Shown here: positions 46,901-58,240 of the stretch, in pieces
Numbering within the stretch: the first letter of the stretch is position 1
Layout: each line of letters opens with the position of its first letter
Position numbers and translations under genes: made by a program
Source of the DNA: Atherinomorus stipes
Taxonomy: Eukaryota; Chordata; Actinopteri; Atheriniformes; Atherinidae
NCBI GenBank assembly: GCA_023101725.1
Contig: JALJCO010013654.1
Location: forward strand, 1,178,001 to 1,242,000
Length of the DNA stretch: 64,000 nucleotides
Direction of reading: 5' to 3'
Notes under the pieces: generated by a model
What the model was told of the DNA's origin: nothing
Databases searched by the model: none
Seen by the model: the letters and a program-made list of their open reading frames with translations, nothing else

Positions 46901-49900
46901 ATCTTGCCTACTCTACTTATTAACCCAAATCTTGAGTGAAACTACAGTAACTCTTTGTCAGCATCATATTGTTATAAGAGAGACACTGACGTGTCAACCT
47001 GATCCAGGGTAGTTCACAATTTTGTTTTTATGGGTAGAAAATTGGATCTGAGAGTTTGACATTTTGAGCATATTTGAAAGTACCAATGCGTGGCATCACA
47101 GAACAGTGTGTAATTGTCGGTGGTAGTGAGTCAGAGCTGTTCTGAGTTAGTAAGTTGTAGAAGTTACACAAACCTCAACCAGCCAAGGACATTGAATCCA
47201 GTTTTCTTAGCAGGAAAATGACCGTAAATGTGAATGGCATCATGTAACTGCATTAAGTAAATAAGGAGGAATGAAAGGGCAGATCGTCGTGTGACAAAAA
47301 GCCCCACACATGCATAAAGTCATTTACAGAATTAAACGTCAAACATACAGAAATGATTGTGTCATTTGCACAATATTTTAATCATTCTCATCAAAATAGT
47401 TTCATTGAGGTGTCAAAACATTTAATTTGATCACAGATTAAAGGTGCGCTATAAAACAAAGAATATTCCAAACCAGAACCAGCAACTTAACCAAATATGA
47501 ATGTAACGGAATCAGAAGTCAGAAAGAGCAGTGTACCGCAGCTCATATGGCTCTCCAGCTCAGGAAAGCCAGAACAATGTTGACTCAAGTCTTATCTATG
47601 TGGGAGGCCTTTTTCCCAAAGAATCTGGTTCCTTTGGTCGAGGAAAACCTGAGCACACACCTCAAGCTGAATGCTCTGAAATACTCAGGGGCTTAGATGC
47701 ACAGTGATGAACGGGCGAATGGACCATGTGCCACAACACTGGATTATGAAAGCATACAGAGGGCTTTGCAGGGAAGTATGCCACATTGCTGTCTTTACAA
47801 AGACAATTTTGTGTTTTCGACTCTTTAAATAAAAAAGGTCATAGATTGTATCTTAAAATACAACTGAGAGAAAATTGACAAGCTTATTCTCTTTATTCAG
47901 TTATACACAGAAAGCTTACAGCATGTTAATTGCATGTATTTCCCAAAATGCACTGCTTTCCATTAATTGAATCTACCAGTGTAGTGAAACAGTTGCAACA
48001 GCAATCTTACAACATAGCACAAAATAGTAAGAACCAATAAGATGCCACAATATCTGCAGTGTCGGTGGTCACTTTCTGCCAGGGCTGTATTTTATTAGTC
48101 AAATTATCACCTTGAACATATTAAATGCGTGGAAGAATATTAGATGGAAATTCATTTCAGGGCTCCTTAAATAAAAAGCAAGTCCTCATAAGATGTGGCT
48201 TATAGTGTTAAGTATCCTGAAAATGAATGTAAATTCGTATAATGCCCTCTTAAGTCATGGAAACATGACTGTGTGTATATATAGGTGGTATATGTTCATG
48301 GGTGTGTGTGTTTCAAGTGTGTATTTACTCAGCTAAGCTGGCTTGAATCCAGCCGCCCCTCATATGATCCTCTGTCTCCATTCCTTATCAACAGCACTTT
48401 GTCGTCCCTGCCTCCCTGTCAGAGCTGTGTGTCTGAACCACCTCTCAGCCTGATAGTCGGCAGCCGCCTAAATACACCTGCACTCTGTCACACTGCAGCT
48501 GCTTTCGCCTGCTCGCAATAAGGAAGCACACCCTGATTTCAGACCCAACCGCAGTCATGCGCATTTTGATCATAGTTCCTCATACCTCCAGATAATTTCC
48601 CAGACAGCGATGATGCATTCATTTTAAACAGTATAAACAGGAACTCTACATGCTGGTATTTAGAGGACTGAGAATATGAAGCTTAATCACCACATTTTTC
48701 AGATAATATCAACTGGATCAACATGCAAACATAAAAATTCGTTAAGAGCGTCTCCACAAATGGAAGCATACTGCAACAACAAATTGGACAATTAGGCAAA
48801 GCTGCATGTCTCTCTGTTGTAGCTGCAGCTCAATTGTGATGAAGAAAACAGGAAAACCATTATACCGAATTTGCTCGCAATACTTTCAAAGCCCAAGCTG
48901 TTTTTCTTCATTTAGAGTTCAAATAGAAAAGAGATTTTAAAAAAATGTTTGACAGCTATTGCTGTTAAATGTGTGTGCAAAATATATCTAAAGTGTCAAA
49001 ATTAACTATGGAATATTCATCTTTTTTTTGTGTTTGCCATTAAACTCAGTAAGATGAAAGATCTATTATGTCCTGCTGTAAGTTTCTAAAATTCATGCCC
49101 CTCCAGTCCTCTGTTACTCCACATTACCCACTTATTACAACTCTTCTCATATTTATTTTACCATGGCCATCGCTCTAATCCATGCCAACACTTCTGTCTC
49201 TAATGCAGAGTGTTGTATATATTTTCTCTCCTTTCCTTCATCCCTATGGTGTTTTACTTTTCAGCTTTGTGCTGTCTGGTTTTCATCAAGTGAGCCCGCT
49301 GGCACCGTATTGACGCCCACCAGGCATGCAACAAGTTAGAGGCCTGATAACCTGCCCTGAGGCTGCCCTTGTCTAAAACCGAGCTCTCCCCTTCCTGTAG
49401 CCCCATAAGAACAGAATGGAGAAAGCAGACTGCACAGATGAATAAAGATACCTTTGAATTAATTGCACAAAAAAGGGGAAACTTTGATCATTTGAAAATT
49501 TAATTTTTATAGCATGAAATTAAAGGATTTGAGGTGAAGACCAGCGGGCTAGATTGCGTCATACAGAAGATGTTGTGTCAGCTGGTAAGATGGGAAAGAA
49601 TCAATGAAGTGTTGCATTACCAACTCCTAGCAGGAAAGTGTAGCTATTTCACTGCTATGATTTAAGTTCTTTGCCCAAGTTAGAATATAAATGTTTCCTT
49701 GAATGGATATAAAGCGCTAAACAACTGCTGTCTTGTGCTTTATAAACAATGAAAACATTAACATAATGTTTTTTTCCTTCGAGTTAAACTTAGCTTCTTT
49801 TGTGCTCCCTTCACTGTCATTATCCGCAAGAGTGATGAACAGACCTCAAGGAGCCACTGACAGCGTAATACCCCCAAAAACACTTTCCATAACCAGGCTT

Positions 49901-51086
49901 CTCTTTAAAATCAATCATCTCCCCTCAAATCACTCTCCCATGCTTTTCCCATCAACCTCAGGTCCAACTATTTGTCAGTCTCTCATGCAAAGCCATACAC
50001 CATATAACTGCAGACAGATCTGAATACAAGGCAGGGGAACATACTCAGGAGAGTTTAGCGAGTACTTTTACAGAGTTGGTGGAACAATAGCGTGGAGTCC
50101 AGGATGTTGCGCTCCACCCTCTCCGCCCTCCCTGGCAAACAGTGAAAGAAGGTTGCGGCAGTAAGTGGTTTAAGTTGTGCGTGGTGAGGTGTGAGAGGAG
50201 CGTGCATCTGTGTGTGGGTGGGAGAGAAAGCCATGCTGTAAGTGTGTTCTGTGTTGAGAAGAAAGATTGTTTACATTTTCTTTTTTCTTTTTTTTACTTG
50301 AGTGTGTGTTTCTGCGTACAAGAAAACAAATGCTCGCCAATGCATGTACACTTGTGTGTGTGCGTGTGTGTTTGTGAAGGCGAGAGCAGCCTACATTGTG
50401 AAGGCTCATCGCCAGCTGTGAGGACCATGTGGAGGAGGATGCATCAGGGGGTCAGGAGCTGGCAGCTGGCAGGGAGGAAGAGAGGCAGTCCGATGCTGTG
50501 TTTAGACGGTCCAGGTATTAGAAGATGCTCAGAGCTTGTTTGTTTGTGTGTCAGAGTAGAGTTTTAGAGTAAAAGAGAAAATATGAGGGAATATGGGTGT
50601 GCAATTGTGTCTATTGAATCAGATAAGCACACTCATGCATTGACATAAAAAACACACAAGCCACAGCCTCATGAATGTTCATCTCTGCTGAGAGTTGGCC
50701 TCCAGAGCCAGTGCACACGCCCAACATGAGTTTGTGGCTGAGCAGTCATTAACACCTTCACTGGGTGTCTGGTTTTCCTCTGACACCACTGATGGCTTTG
50801 ACCTCTGGAGTGGAGAGGTCACATATACAGTCACATGTGTTGTTTCCAGGGACCACATAACAACATCATATCTTGTCTGACAGAGGACATGGCAGTCTGA
50901 AGACTGCTGGCTGTCTATGCTACCCTGACACATAATATAACCTGGCTCCACAAATATAGTAGTTGGGTGCATGAGCTGTCAGAGGATCACAGATTAGAAA
51001 TTAACCATAAGCATAAAACATGTTTGTTGTAAGAATGAAGCAAGCAGGAACCAGGCAGTCCCTCTGTGGTGGATTTTATAAGTTTG
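43995..51086. other. Long gene-poor stretch, about 7 kb
   Basis: The longest part of the window with no repeat that I recognise. T runs lie near 45271-45278 and 46211-46228. Open frames up to 141 codons (50142-50567, plus, over a TGTG patch at 50354-50371) have no motifs. No splice-bounded exon with a known domain was seen. Confidence 0.4.
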
Positions 51087-51094
51087 GTTATTAT

Positions 51095-51815
51095 TAGGGA
51101 TGCACCGATTGTGAAAGTCTGGGCCGATACCGATACCGATGTTTAACATAACAACTTGGCCGATGGCCGATGTTTTCTATTTTTATTTATTACTTCCTTT
51201 GTGCCACAGAAATTTACAAGTCTTTCAGCTCTTCATCAGTCTATCCTTGAATGAGCACAAATTCAATCATTATGAAATTTATGAAACAGAAACAACCTTT
51301 AATGTCACTTTGTGGTTGACATTAGTAATAACAAGCTCTTTTCTGAAAACTTTTCAAAAACCTGGGACTGATAATCACTAAAAAGAATGCTTCAGTATAT
51401 TGCCCAACAAAATTGAGTGGTTTTAGCCGAATAAACAAAAACATACTCAATGAGAAGACTATTTTCATGGCCAAATAAAAAATATTTGTGAAGCATGTAC
51501 TGCAAACTGCGTAACGCTGATCTTTTTCTTAAACGGTAAAATATTGCCACACGACCGCCACCATCTTTGTTTCTCTACTGAGGAAAGTGCGCGGATGCCT
51601 TCTACCAGTATCTCCCCGCACCCGCCCAAAAAGAGGGGGAAAAAAGAGTTTTTCTTAAGCACAGCGTAGATGACACATGTAAATCATTTATATATATAGG
51701 CTATATAATAATCTGCCACTGCCATCGGCAAATGTCATTTTTATTGGCCGATGGCAGTTAACAAGGCAAACATCGGCCGATACCGATGTCCAGCCGATGC
51801 ATCGGTGCATCCCTA
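51095..51815. mobile_element. hAT MITE with perfect 8-bp target duplication GTTATTAT
   Basis: The ends TAGGGATGCACCGAT are identical for 15 bases in inverted orientation. GTTATTAT occurs at 51087-51094 and again at 51816-51823. Subterminal parts are dense in GGCCGAT/CCGATACCGATG motifs, likely transposase-binding repeats. It is 721 bp long and the interior has no hAT transposase motif, so it is non-autonomous. It is among the best preserved elements here. Confidence 0.95.
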
Positions 51816-51823
51816 GTTATTAT

Positions 51824-52188
51824 TCAGAATGAGCTTAAGTAGTAATTCCTTCATTTTTCTTTGTTTCCAACAACAAATAAGGACTGATCATCCGACTGAT
51901 TAAGTCTCTTGCCCCATCAAACCTCATTTAACAGGTTTAACTTGACTTCAGTAAGTTGTTTTGAACAGTATGATTATTACTAATAATGACAGTGTCCACA
52001 GTTTTGTTTTGTTTTTTTAAATAAGCTACCTAAAAGTTGATCATGCATATAAATTGGAATTTAACTTTGAAATATGGGACTTAGGATGAAACAGTTAGGA
52101 AAAGTTTTTGAAGTAAAAAAAAGGGTGAATAAGTTTGCACTTTTGTTCCAAAGCAACAGCTTCAATTGTTGGTATCTGGATGCTTTAA

Positions 52189-52241
<53 letters not shown>

Positions 52242-54241
52242 GTATATATAAATGCATTATCAAGGAATTTTAGAGCCAAATGTGTCAACTATTGACAGCA
52301 AAGGTTTGATGTGTTGGTCTTGGGTCATTCGATGGACACTAACAAAAAGTCCATGACAAACAGCCCGCAAGAATGATTGAAAATGAAAGAAAGATTGTTT
52401 TACATTAAGTAGTAAGAAAAAAAACCTGACCCAAATTCATCTGAAACACTTTGGAGTGGGCTAAAGCCTGCCATTGCTTACAGTGAGCCTGAGCCTAAAT
52501 AACACTGCAACAGAAGATGGGAATATTCCCAGCAGACAGATTCAAGAAGTTTCTAAATATCTAAAAGACAAATTTACAAGCTGTCACTGTTGCCAAAGGT
52601 TCTGCAACCAGGTATTAGAGCAAGACCTTAGTGTCATCCAATATTTAACATATTTAAAACCTCACAAATCAAAGGATATTCCAATCAAGCCGCCTTCAAT
52701 CTTTACTGTCAGTCACTCCCTGAGGTGGATGTAATGTGTCTTGCTCTGTGATAAAGCTTCTGACTGCTGGCAGGTCTGGAAATATGCTGCAACATCTGTG
52801 AAGCTACTTGGGGTCCTAACGTTTCACTCCACTCTGAGCTAAAGCAAACAAGGGGAAACATATTGGGAAGGAATTAAGGGCAGATTTGAGACAGGCTGTA
52901 TTGTTAAGCCTTCACTGGTGACATGTCTGTTTCAGTCTACAGACAGCCTGACCTGGCAACCGCTCTCTGGACCTGGCAAACTCAGCCAAGATTTGAAAAA
53001 TCCTGATTTAGTAAGGTCTGGAAGTTTGAAATATCCATCTATCAGGGTCCAGGCTTTTTAAGAGGAGCTTGTCAAGATGAATTTGTGAGTCTTGCTAAAG
53101 AAAAAAATAGGAGTTATGAAAATTGTAGGCGACTAAGGAGACTAAATTTCTTGCACTGAGACCTCCTTACACTAAATACCACATCCAATCAGATAAATAC
53201 AGAACTATCTCACCCTTCTTTTAATTTATAAAAGCAAAGAAAAAAATGACATACACACACTTGCACACAAAGACACATATCAACAGACAGACGGACACCT
53301 GCTCATTTGTTCATTTGCAAGCAGAAAAACTGAACAGACGTTGGCGTCTCCTTCCGGCACGGTGCCGGCCGTGGTGGCAGCAGCGGTGGTTGGCGGCAGC
53401 CCGCTCATCATTCCACAAAACCCCGGCCAGATGTCCTAGAGCCTGGGAGGCAGGTGGGCTGGGGCCCCCCCTCTGCTGCGCTGCGATGATGCTGGCAGCT
53501 CTTCAGACCTGCTGGGTATAACCTTTAATTCACATGCTTTTCCTGGCACGGTGGGCTGAGGGGCTGCCATCTGCCCGGCCTGTTGTGCTACAGAGAGAGA
53601 GATGAGGGAGAGAGACAGAGAGAAAACAAGACGGGGACAGAGAGTAGAAGTGTGTGAATATATGTGTGTCTGTTTGTGTGGGAGGTGAAGCTGTGCAGCG
53701 ATGGCTTCGCTGTCCAGAAGCCACCACACATTGTTTTGTTCTGGTGGTCCATCGGTGCCATGTGGCATGACGTACAGATAGCACACGCAAACAAATTTCT
53801 AAAAATAATTCCATCTTTTAGTTGAAGACGTTTAACATTCACTGCGCATCCTTGGGGATTATAATTTAATCCTCACGCCATTGACACAAACACAAGTAAC
53901 CTTACCATGAGGTTTAATATTTGGAGAATGTACCATCCAGATCACACATGCTAATGCATTGGCCTCTAATATTTCCCAAAACAGAAATAGCTTGAAATAT
54001 GTGCTAATGATGGCTGAGCAGCGTTTACAAGAACACCACAGCATACAGCTGCTTACCAGATGCAAAGTTTCAACTGATTAGAATGAAAGCTGCTGCCAAC
54101 AGAATGATTTCAGTTCTCATGGAGGAAGGGAAGAGCTGTTTGGTTCGGAACAGATGTCATCTGTAATCTCCACCACAATGAAACACAGCTGATCCATAAG
54201 TCAGGATGCCTTCACCAAACACAGCAAGAGTCACCCTGACC
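51824..54241. other. Gene-poor stretch with an AT tract and a GC-rich patch
   Basis: No supported gene. An AT microsatellite lies at 52192-52239. The segment 53335-53600 is markedly more GC-rich (GGCACGGTGCCGGCC, GGCGGCAGCCCGC) and followed by GAGAGA-type purine sequence. Frames on both strands there are not supported by any domain. Confidence 0.4.
52192..52239. repeat. (AT)24 microsatellite
   Basis: Uninterrupted AT run followed by CTGTATATATA. The isoleucine/tyrosine-rich frame through it is an artefact. Confidence 0.95.
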
Positions 54242-54977
54242 CTGTGTTCACACCGGACACGAATAAATATTTTCGTGCGAAGTCAATGTACAGATGCGAT
54301 TAGACACGTGTTTGCTTGGGGTGGCGTGTTTGATGCAAAGCCCCAAAAGCGCGTCTTATTCACGCGAATAGAGTGTATTTTGCTTATTTGCTCAAGGTGA
54401 AAAAATTTAACTCGAGCATTTTATACGTGCGAACAACAACCGCCCCGTCATTGAAAATAAATGAGACGTGATGTGAATGAATGGGCGCTCCGCAGCTCTC
54501 TGCTCTCTTCTATAGACAAGTTTCCGTTTTACTTCCGCAGTCAATCAATTTCTGCCAAGCGCTTCCAGTCGATAATATCTGCATTCATTAACACTGAATA
54601 GTGATGTCTCTAAAATGGAAACATTCTCATTTATTTCTTATAAAAGAACATGTTTTATTACTTCCTCACCTGCTACGACACTGAACTGGGAGGATAATAT
54701 GATGAAATGACCTGATGTTACACCACAACTCTCTCAAAGTACTCACAATAACCGGGTTCTGCCATGTTCACCTGACTGAGGTAACTGACGTGTAACAAAC
54801 CGCCATCCCCCACTCCAGAAAGTTCAACCTGACATGCGAATGAAGCGTCTTATTCACGCAAATCATTCGCTCCATCCACGCAAAAAAAAAATGCCCGAAT
54901 CAACCAAGTAAACATTCATCATTTGTGCGTTAAAATGGAGGCGCGTATGTGAATGGAGGCGTCTGGTGTGAACACAG
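54242..54977. mobile_element. MITE with CTGTGTTCACACC(G/A)GAC ends
   Basis: The left CTGTGTTCACACCGGAC and inverted right CTGTGTTCACACCAGAC differ at one of 17 positions. Subterminal parts on both sides carry CGCGAA/TTCGC-type and GCGTCTTATTCACGC motifs. Flanking duplication is not clear. It is about 736 bp with no reading frame of note. The superfamily is undetermined, PIF/Harbinger or hAT being possible. Confidence 0.75.
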
Positions 54978-55498
54978 CATAAAAGTAAGCAGAGAAATGA
55001 TACTGGAGTTTACAAACATAGAGAAAGATCCCATTATAATGTTGATAATTTCTGCAGATTGACTGGTTCAGGAAAAAAGGATACAGTTTTTTTTAAGTGT
55101 TATCTTTGTCACAAATCTCAAAAGTTGTTTTTACACCACGCTGGTAATTAAAAAAAAAAAAATATGATGAAGAGGTTAGACTTTCAGGAGATTATGCGAT
55201 GATGGGCAGGTTTAGTTTTGATGAAATCACTCATGAATAAAAGTTTCCCAATACCATTTTCAGTATGAAATTACAACAATAAGTGAACTAAATCCATGAT
55301 TCGCAGGACTTATAATGAACACAATATCACTTGGATCTATTAGCCAACTGTAGTTAAAATAGCGCTAAAGACAACTAGGTATCAGATACTAGGTACTACA
55401 TCGGCACTATATTACATAAAAATCACAGTAAACGTTTGGAAAAGATAAAAACAATATGAACATGTTCACAAAAAGATGAGTTCAGGTACCGTATATCA
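54978..55498. other. Stretch with no recognisable feature
   Basis: AT-rich sequence with an A run near 55149-55161; no gene seen. Confidence 0.35.
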
Positions 55499-55560
55499 AT
55501 CAAATCAAAGATATTTTATTGATCCCCGAGGGGAAATTTCATATTTCAGTAAAACCTGCC
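55499..55560 (-). mobile_element. LINE 3-prime tail (GGGGATCAATAAA type)
   Basis: On the minus strand AAATTTCCCCTCGGGGATCA is followed by ATAAAATATCTTTGATTTGA. This is the familiar 3-prime terminus of a fish non-LTR retrotransposon group. The body to the right (up to about 55745) may belong to it but has no recognisable coding motif. Confidence 0.55.
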
Positions 55561-55935
55561 CAAGGCAAACAAACAGAACAAATAAACAAAACAGGATCAG
55601 GCAGACCGTATATGGAAAACGATAACATGAGGAAAGGTGGGTAGGTGGTAATTAAAGGAGTCCTCTGAACTCTACATGTACTGTACACAGGTGGAGAATT
55701 GGGACACAAAAAAGACACCATGCAAATAAGAACAAACTCAGACAATCACATGAGCATTGTAAATGCCTGAAAGAACATATTTTTTTCTGTTTTTTGGAAA
55801 AAAATCTCTAAAAACATAACTCATTGGCAACTTTCCTGAAGCAATGACACAATAGCCCCAATTTCCCTTTATCTGCATGTGCAAATCCTACCAACAGCTG
55901 CAACAATGGCAGATTACAGTGTTGCATTTGTACTG

Positions 55936-56175
55936 ATGTCAGATCAGATCAGATTAGATTACATTAGATTAGATTAGGTTACACTAATCTTTATCAGTCC
56001 TTGCTGGAGTTCCACCAGCAGTACAGTACCATAGAGTTGAAATAAAACACAATACACCAAGACATGAAAAATACAAAAATACACAAAAATTTTCAGAGGA
56101 GAAAAGTATTGCAATATTATCGTTCTGTATTCCACTCAGGTGGTCAATTATGATTGCACCCAGTCTAGTTTGCAC
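55936..56175 (-). mobile_element. LINE-like 3-prime fragment with pentamer tail
   Basis: On the minus strand GTGGAACTCCAGCAAGG is followed by ACTGATAAAGATTAGTG and an array of TCTAA-type pentamers (plus-strand AGATT units, 55936-55978). A short-unit tail after a TGATAAAG-like end is typical of fish LINEs. It lies close to the tail at 55499 in the same orientation. Confidence 0.5.
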
Positions 56176-56263
56176 AGTTTACTGTTTAATCTGTAATGAT
56201 GTTAATGTTAGCGGTCCTCATCATCATTGTTGGCTGTCTCCCTGCAACTGACATGACTGCTCT

Positions 56264-56966
56264 TGTCACAGGTGAACTAACGGGTGCTGCCAGAAGCTGC
56301 ACTTCTGCCCACTAGCTTGGTTTTTGCATACTTTTTATGTTTTTTGTGTTTGTTTTAATTTTTTTTTACCTCCAAGCAAGTGGGAGCTGTTAATGAACTG
56401 ATTAGCAGCACCTGGAGAGAAGAACTCCTCCCCTGACTTAATTGGAATCAGCAGGATAAAAGCTAGTGTGCGGACAGAGCAGACCCGAGATCAGAGAGGA
56501 CTCAGAGCGGTTGGCGGAGGAGGTGCAGACGAAGGAGCATGTCGGATCTCCTGGCTGGGGGGGGGCTCAGGAGATGATGATGGTGGCAGCGGATAAAAGT
56601 ACGGCTTGGGAGGTGGAGGGCGCCCGCGAACCCACAGAGCCGCCTATGGCCAGAGGAGCGCCTGTGGAAGTCCCAGGGGAGCCAAAAAAATAATCAAACC
56701 TAAAAGGTTGACTTTATGTAATTTAATTGCATGTAAATTTTCCATCCAATTTTATTACATATGTTTTATTTAAATAGCTGCAGTCAGCCAAATGTCTTTT
56801 TATTGTGTTGAGTTAATGTGAATATATACATGAGGCTATTTATTTGATTACTTTTATTACTTTAGTACTTTTATTTACTTTTTTTTTTAAATAAAGTTTT
56901 TATTGTTTTAACTACTACCTGCTGGCGATGGCTTCTCTGTCTTTCCCCTCCTAGCAGTTGTTTGTA
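56264..56966 (+). mobile_element. Possible solo LTR
   Basis: It begins TGTCACAGGTGAACTAACGG. It contains GCAGGATAAAAGCTAG (a TATA-like box, about 56451-56466), then a GC-rich leader (56480-56680), then AAATAAAGTTTTTATTG (polyadenylation-signal-like, from about 56889) and CCTGCTGGCGATGGCTTC. This order is that of an LTR of a Ty3/gypsy-like fish element. The right end is unclear, no target duplication is seen and there is no internal gag/pol sequence next to it. The alternative is an ordinary promoter-like patch. Confidence 0.35.
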
Positions 56967-57852
56967 TCTGAAAAGGACCACCGTTACACTCTTGTAGTTC
57001 TACCTCCTCCTCTTCATCAGTCCACACATCTCCTCATCTTAAGCTTGATTTTCTGCCATCTTCTTTGTATGTTTGTTTACATTGTACAAGTTTATGCACA
57101 TGTTCTGTGTCTTATTCTGTTTTTGGTGTATTTCTGTGTCAGTGTTATAGCAGTTTACAATCCTGGCATCAATATGTTTCTGTGGGTTTGCATTCTAGAA
57201 TGTGCTGCTAGGTGTCAACAGTTTGTAATAGCCCTGATCAAACTATTTGGAATTTTCAACCACTTAATCTTTTTTTCTTTTTATGTATACCTTAAACCAG
57301 TGTTAAAGACTTGTTGTGGACCAGTTATTTACCTGGACTATTACTGTACTGGACCCCACTGATGTAACAGAGCCATTTTTGTTAAAGCATGACCTGATAC
57401 AAAATGACTTCAAAGTAAAATTGCGTCGGCAAATGGTTGGAGATAAGTGTTAACTGAATCTACAGTTATGATTGTAGCCTGGATGATATACATTATTCAA
57501 ATTTCAAGAATCTAAGCTTTCCAGTGGGGAAAAAACTGTGAAGGTACTTGCAGGGTAGACTGAAAAAAATACATGTTTATTTGTCACGTCCTGCCCACTG
57601 GATGCCTGGAACCAAAGAGTAAAATACAGGTGACACAAGCTATATCTTTTTTATAGATTTTTTTTTCACACTGGCTCAGAGGGTGTGCTGCTCAAGTGGT
57701 TTCTCCACACATACTGGACTCTTTCAAGATCTGTTATGAAGCACATCCTGGTGAACAAGAAAAGTTGTTTACCAGGTGGAAAACTGGATAAGTTCTCCAA
57801 AACTAAATTAATGAGCAAGATAATCCATCAAATTACACGAGTTGAAGAGGAA
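56967..57852. other. Stretch with no supported gene
   Basis: A 134-codon plus frame (56958-57362) is hydrophobic because the strand is T-rich. It has no membrane-protein family signature and is judged a chance frame. Confidence 0.4.
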
Positions 57853-58240
57853 ACAAAGAGGATGCAAGGCTGGAGCAATGGAGAAAGAAAAATGGAGGAA
57901 ATTCCAAACATTTCATTCAACTGCCCCAGAGAAGAAATGAGAGGTTGCTAGCTAACAAAATGCACAAGTTTGAAGCACTAACAAGGACACAGTAGGAATA
58001 CAGAGAATGCAGTATTGTTTCATTGAGATATGGCTGCAGGAATATATCCCGGACTCTACTGTGTCTGAACACTGCTTTAAAATAAGCAAATTAAGACAAT
58101 AAAAGTTAGCAGAAAGATGAAAGAGGTCCTGAAATGCTTTTGTATCTTGGAAATGTCAGAGTAAAAGAAAATATCTGCAAATGGGATCCCGAACTGTTAG
58201 TGAATTTTCTTATTCATATCTTCCAAGAATCAAGATTAAG
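57853..58240 (+). pseudogene. Broken non-LTR retrotransposon (LINE) endonuclease region
   Basis: Pieces in different frames line up in the order expected for the start of a LINE APE-type endonuclease domain. First comes a basic KRGCKAGA-like stretch (about 57855-57880). Then NKMHKFEALTRTQ, stop (57993-57995), EYRECSIV; then, after a frameshift, IWLQEYIPDSTVSEHC (58028-58075), which corresponds to the conserved TETWL-x-IPD-S/N-V block. Then comes VKENICKWDPELL (58161-58199), matching the VKE-C-x2-D-x-E-L-L block. The first stop and at least one frameshift break it. The reverse transcriptase part is not recognisable downstream. In a live element this domain nicks target DNA to prime reverse transcription. 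The clade is uncertain, within the jockey/L2/Rex-like group. Confidence 0.65.

Noticed and set aside
56958..57362. 134-codon hydrophobic plus-strand frame resembling a membrane protein
   Set aside because: Hydrophobicity follows from T-rich DNA. There is no regular pattern of membrane segments of a known family, and it overlaps the candidate LTR end.
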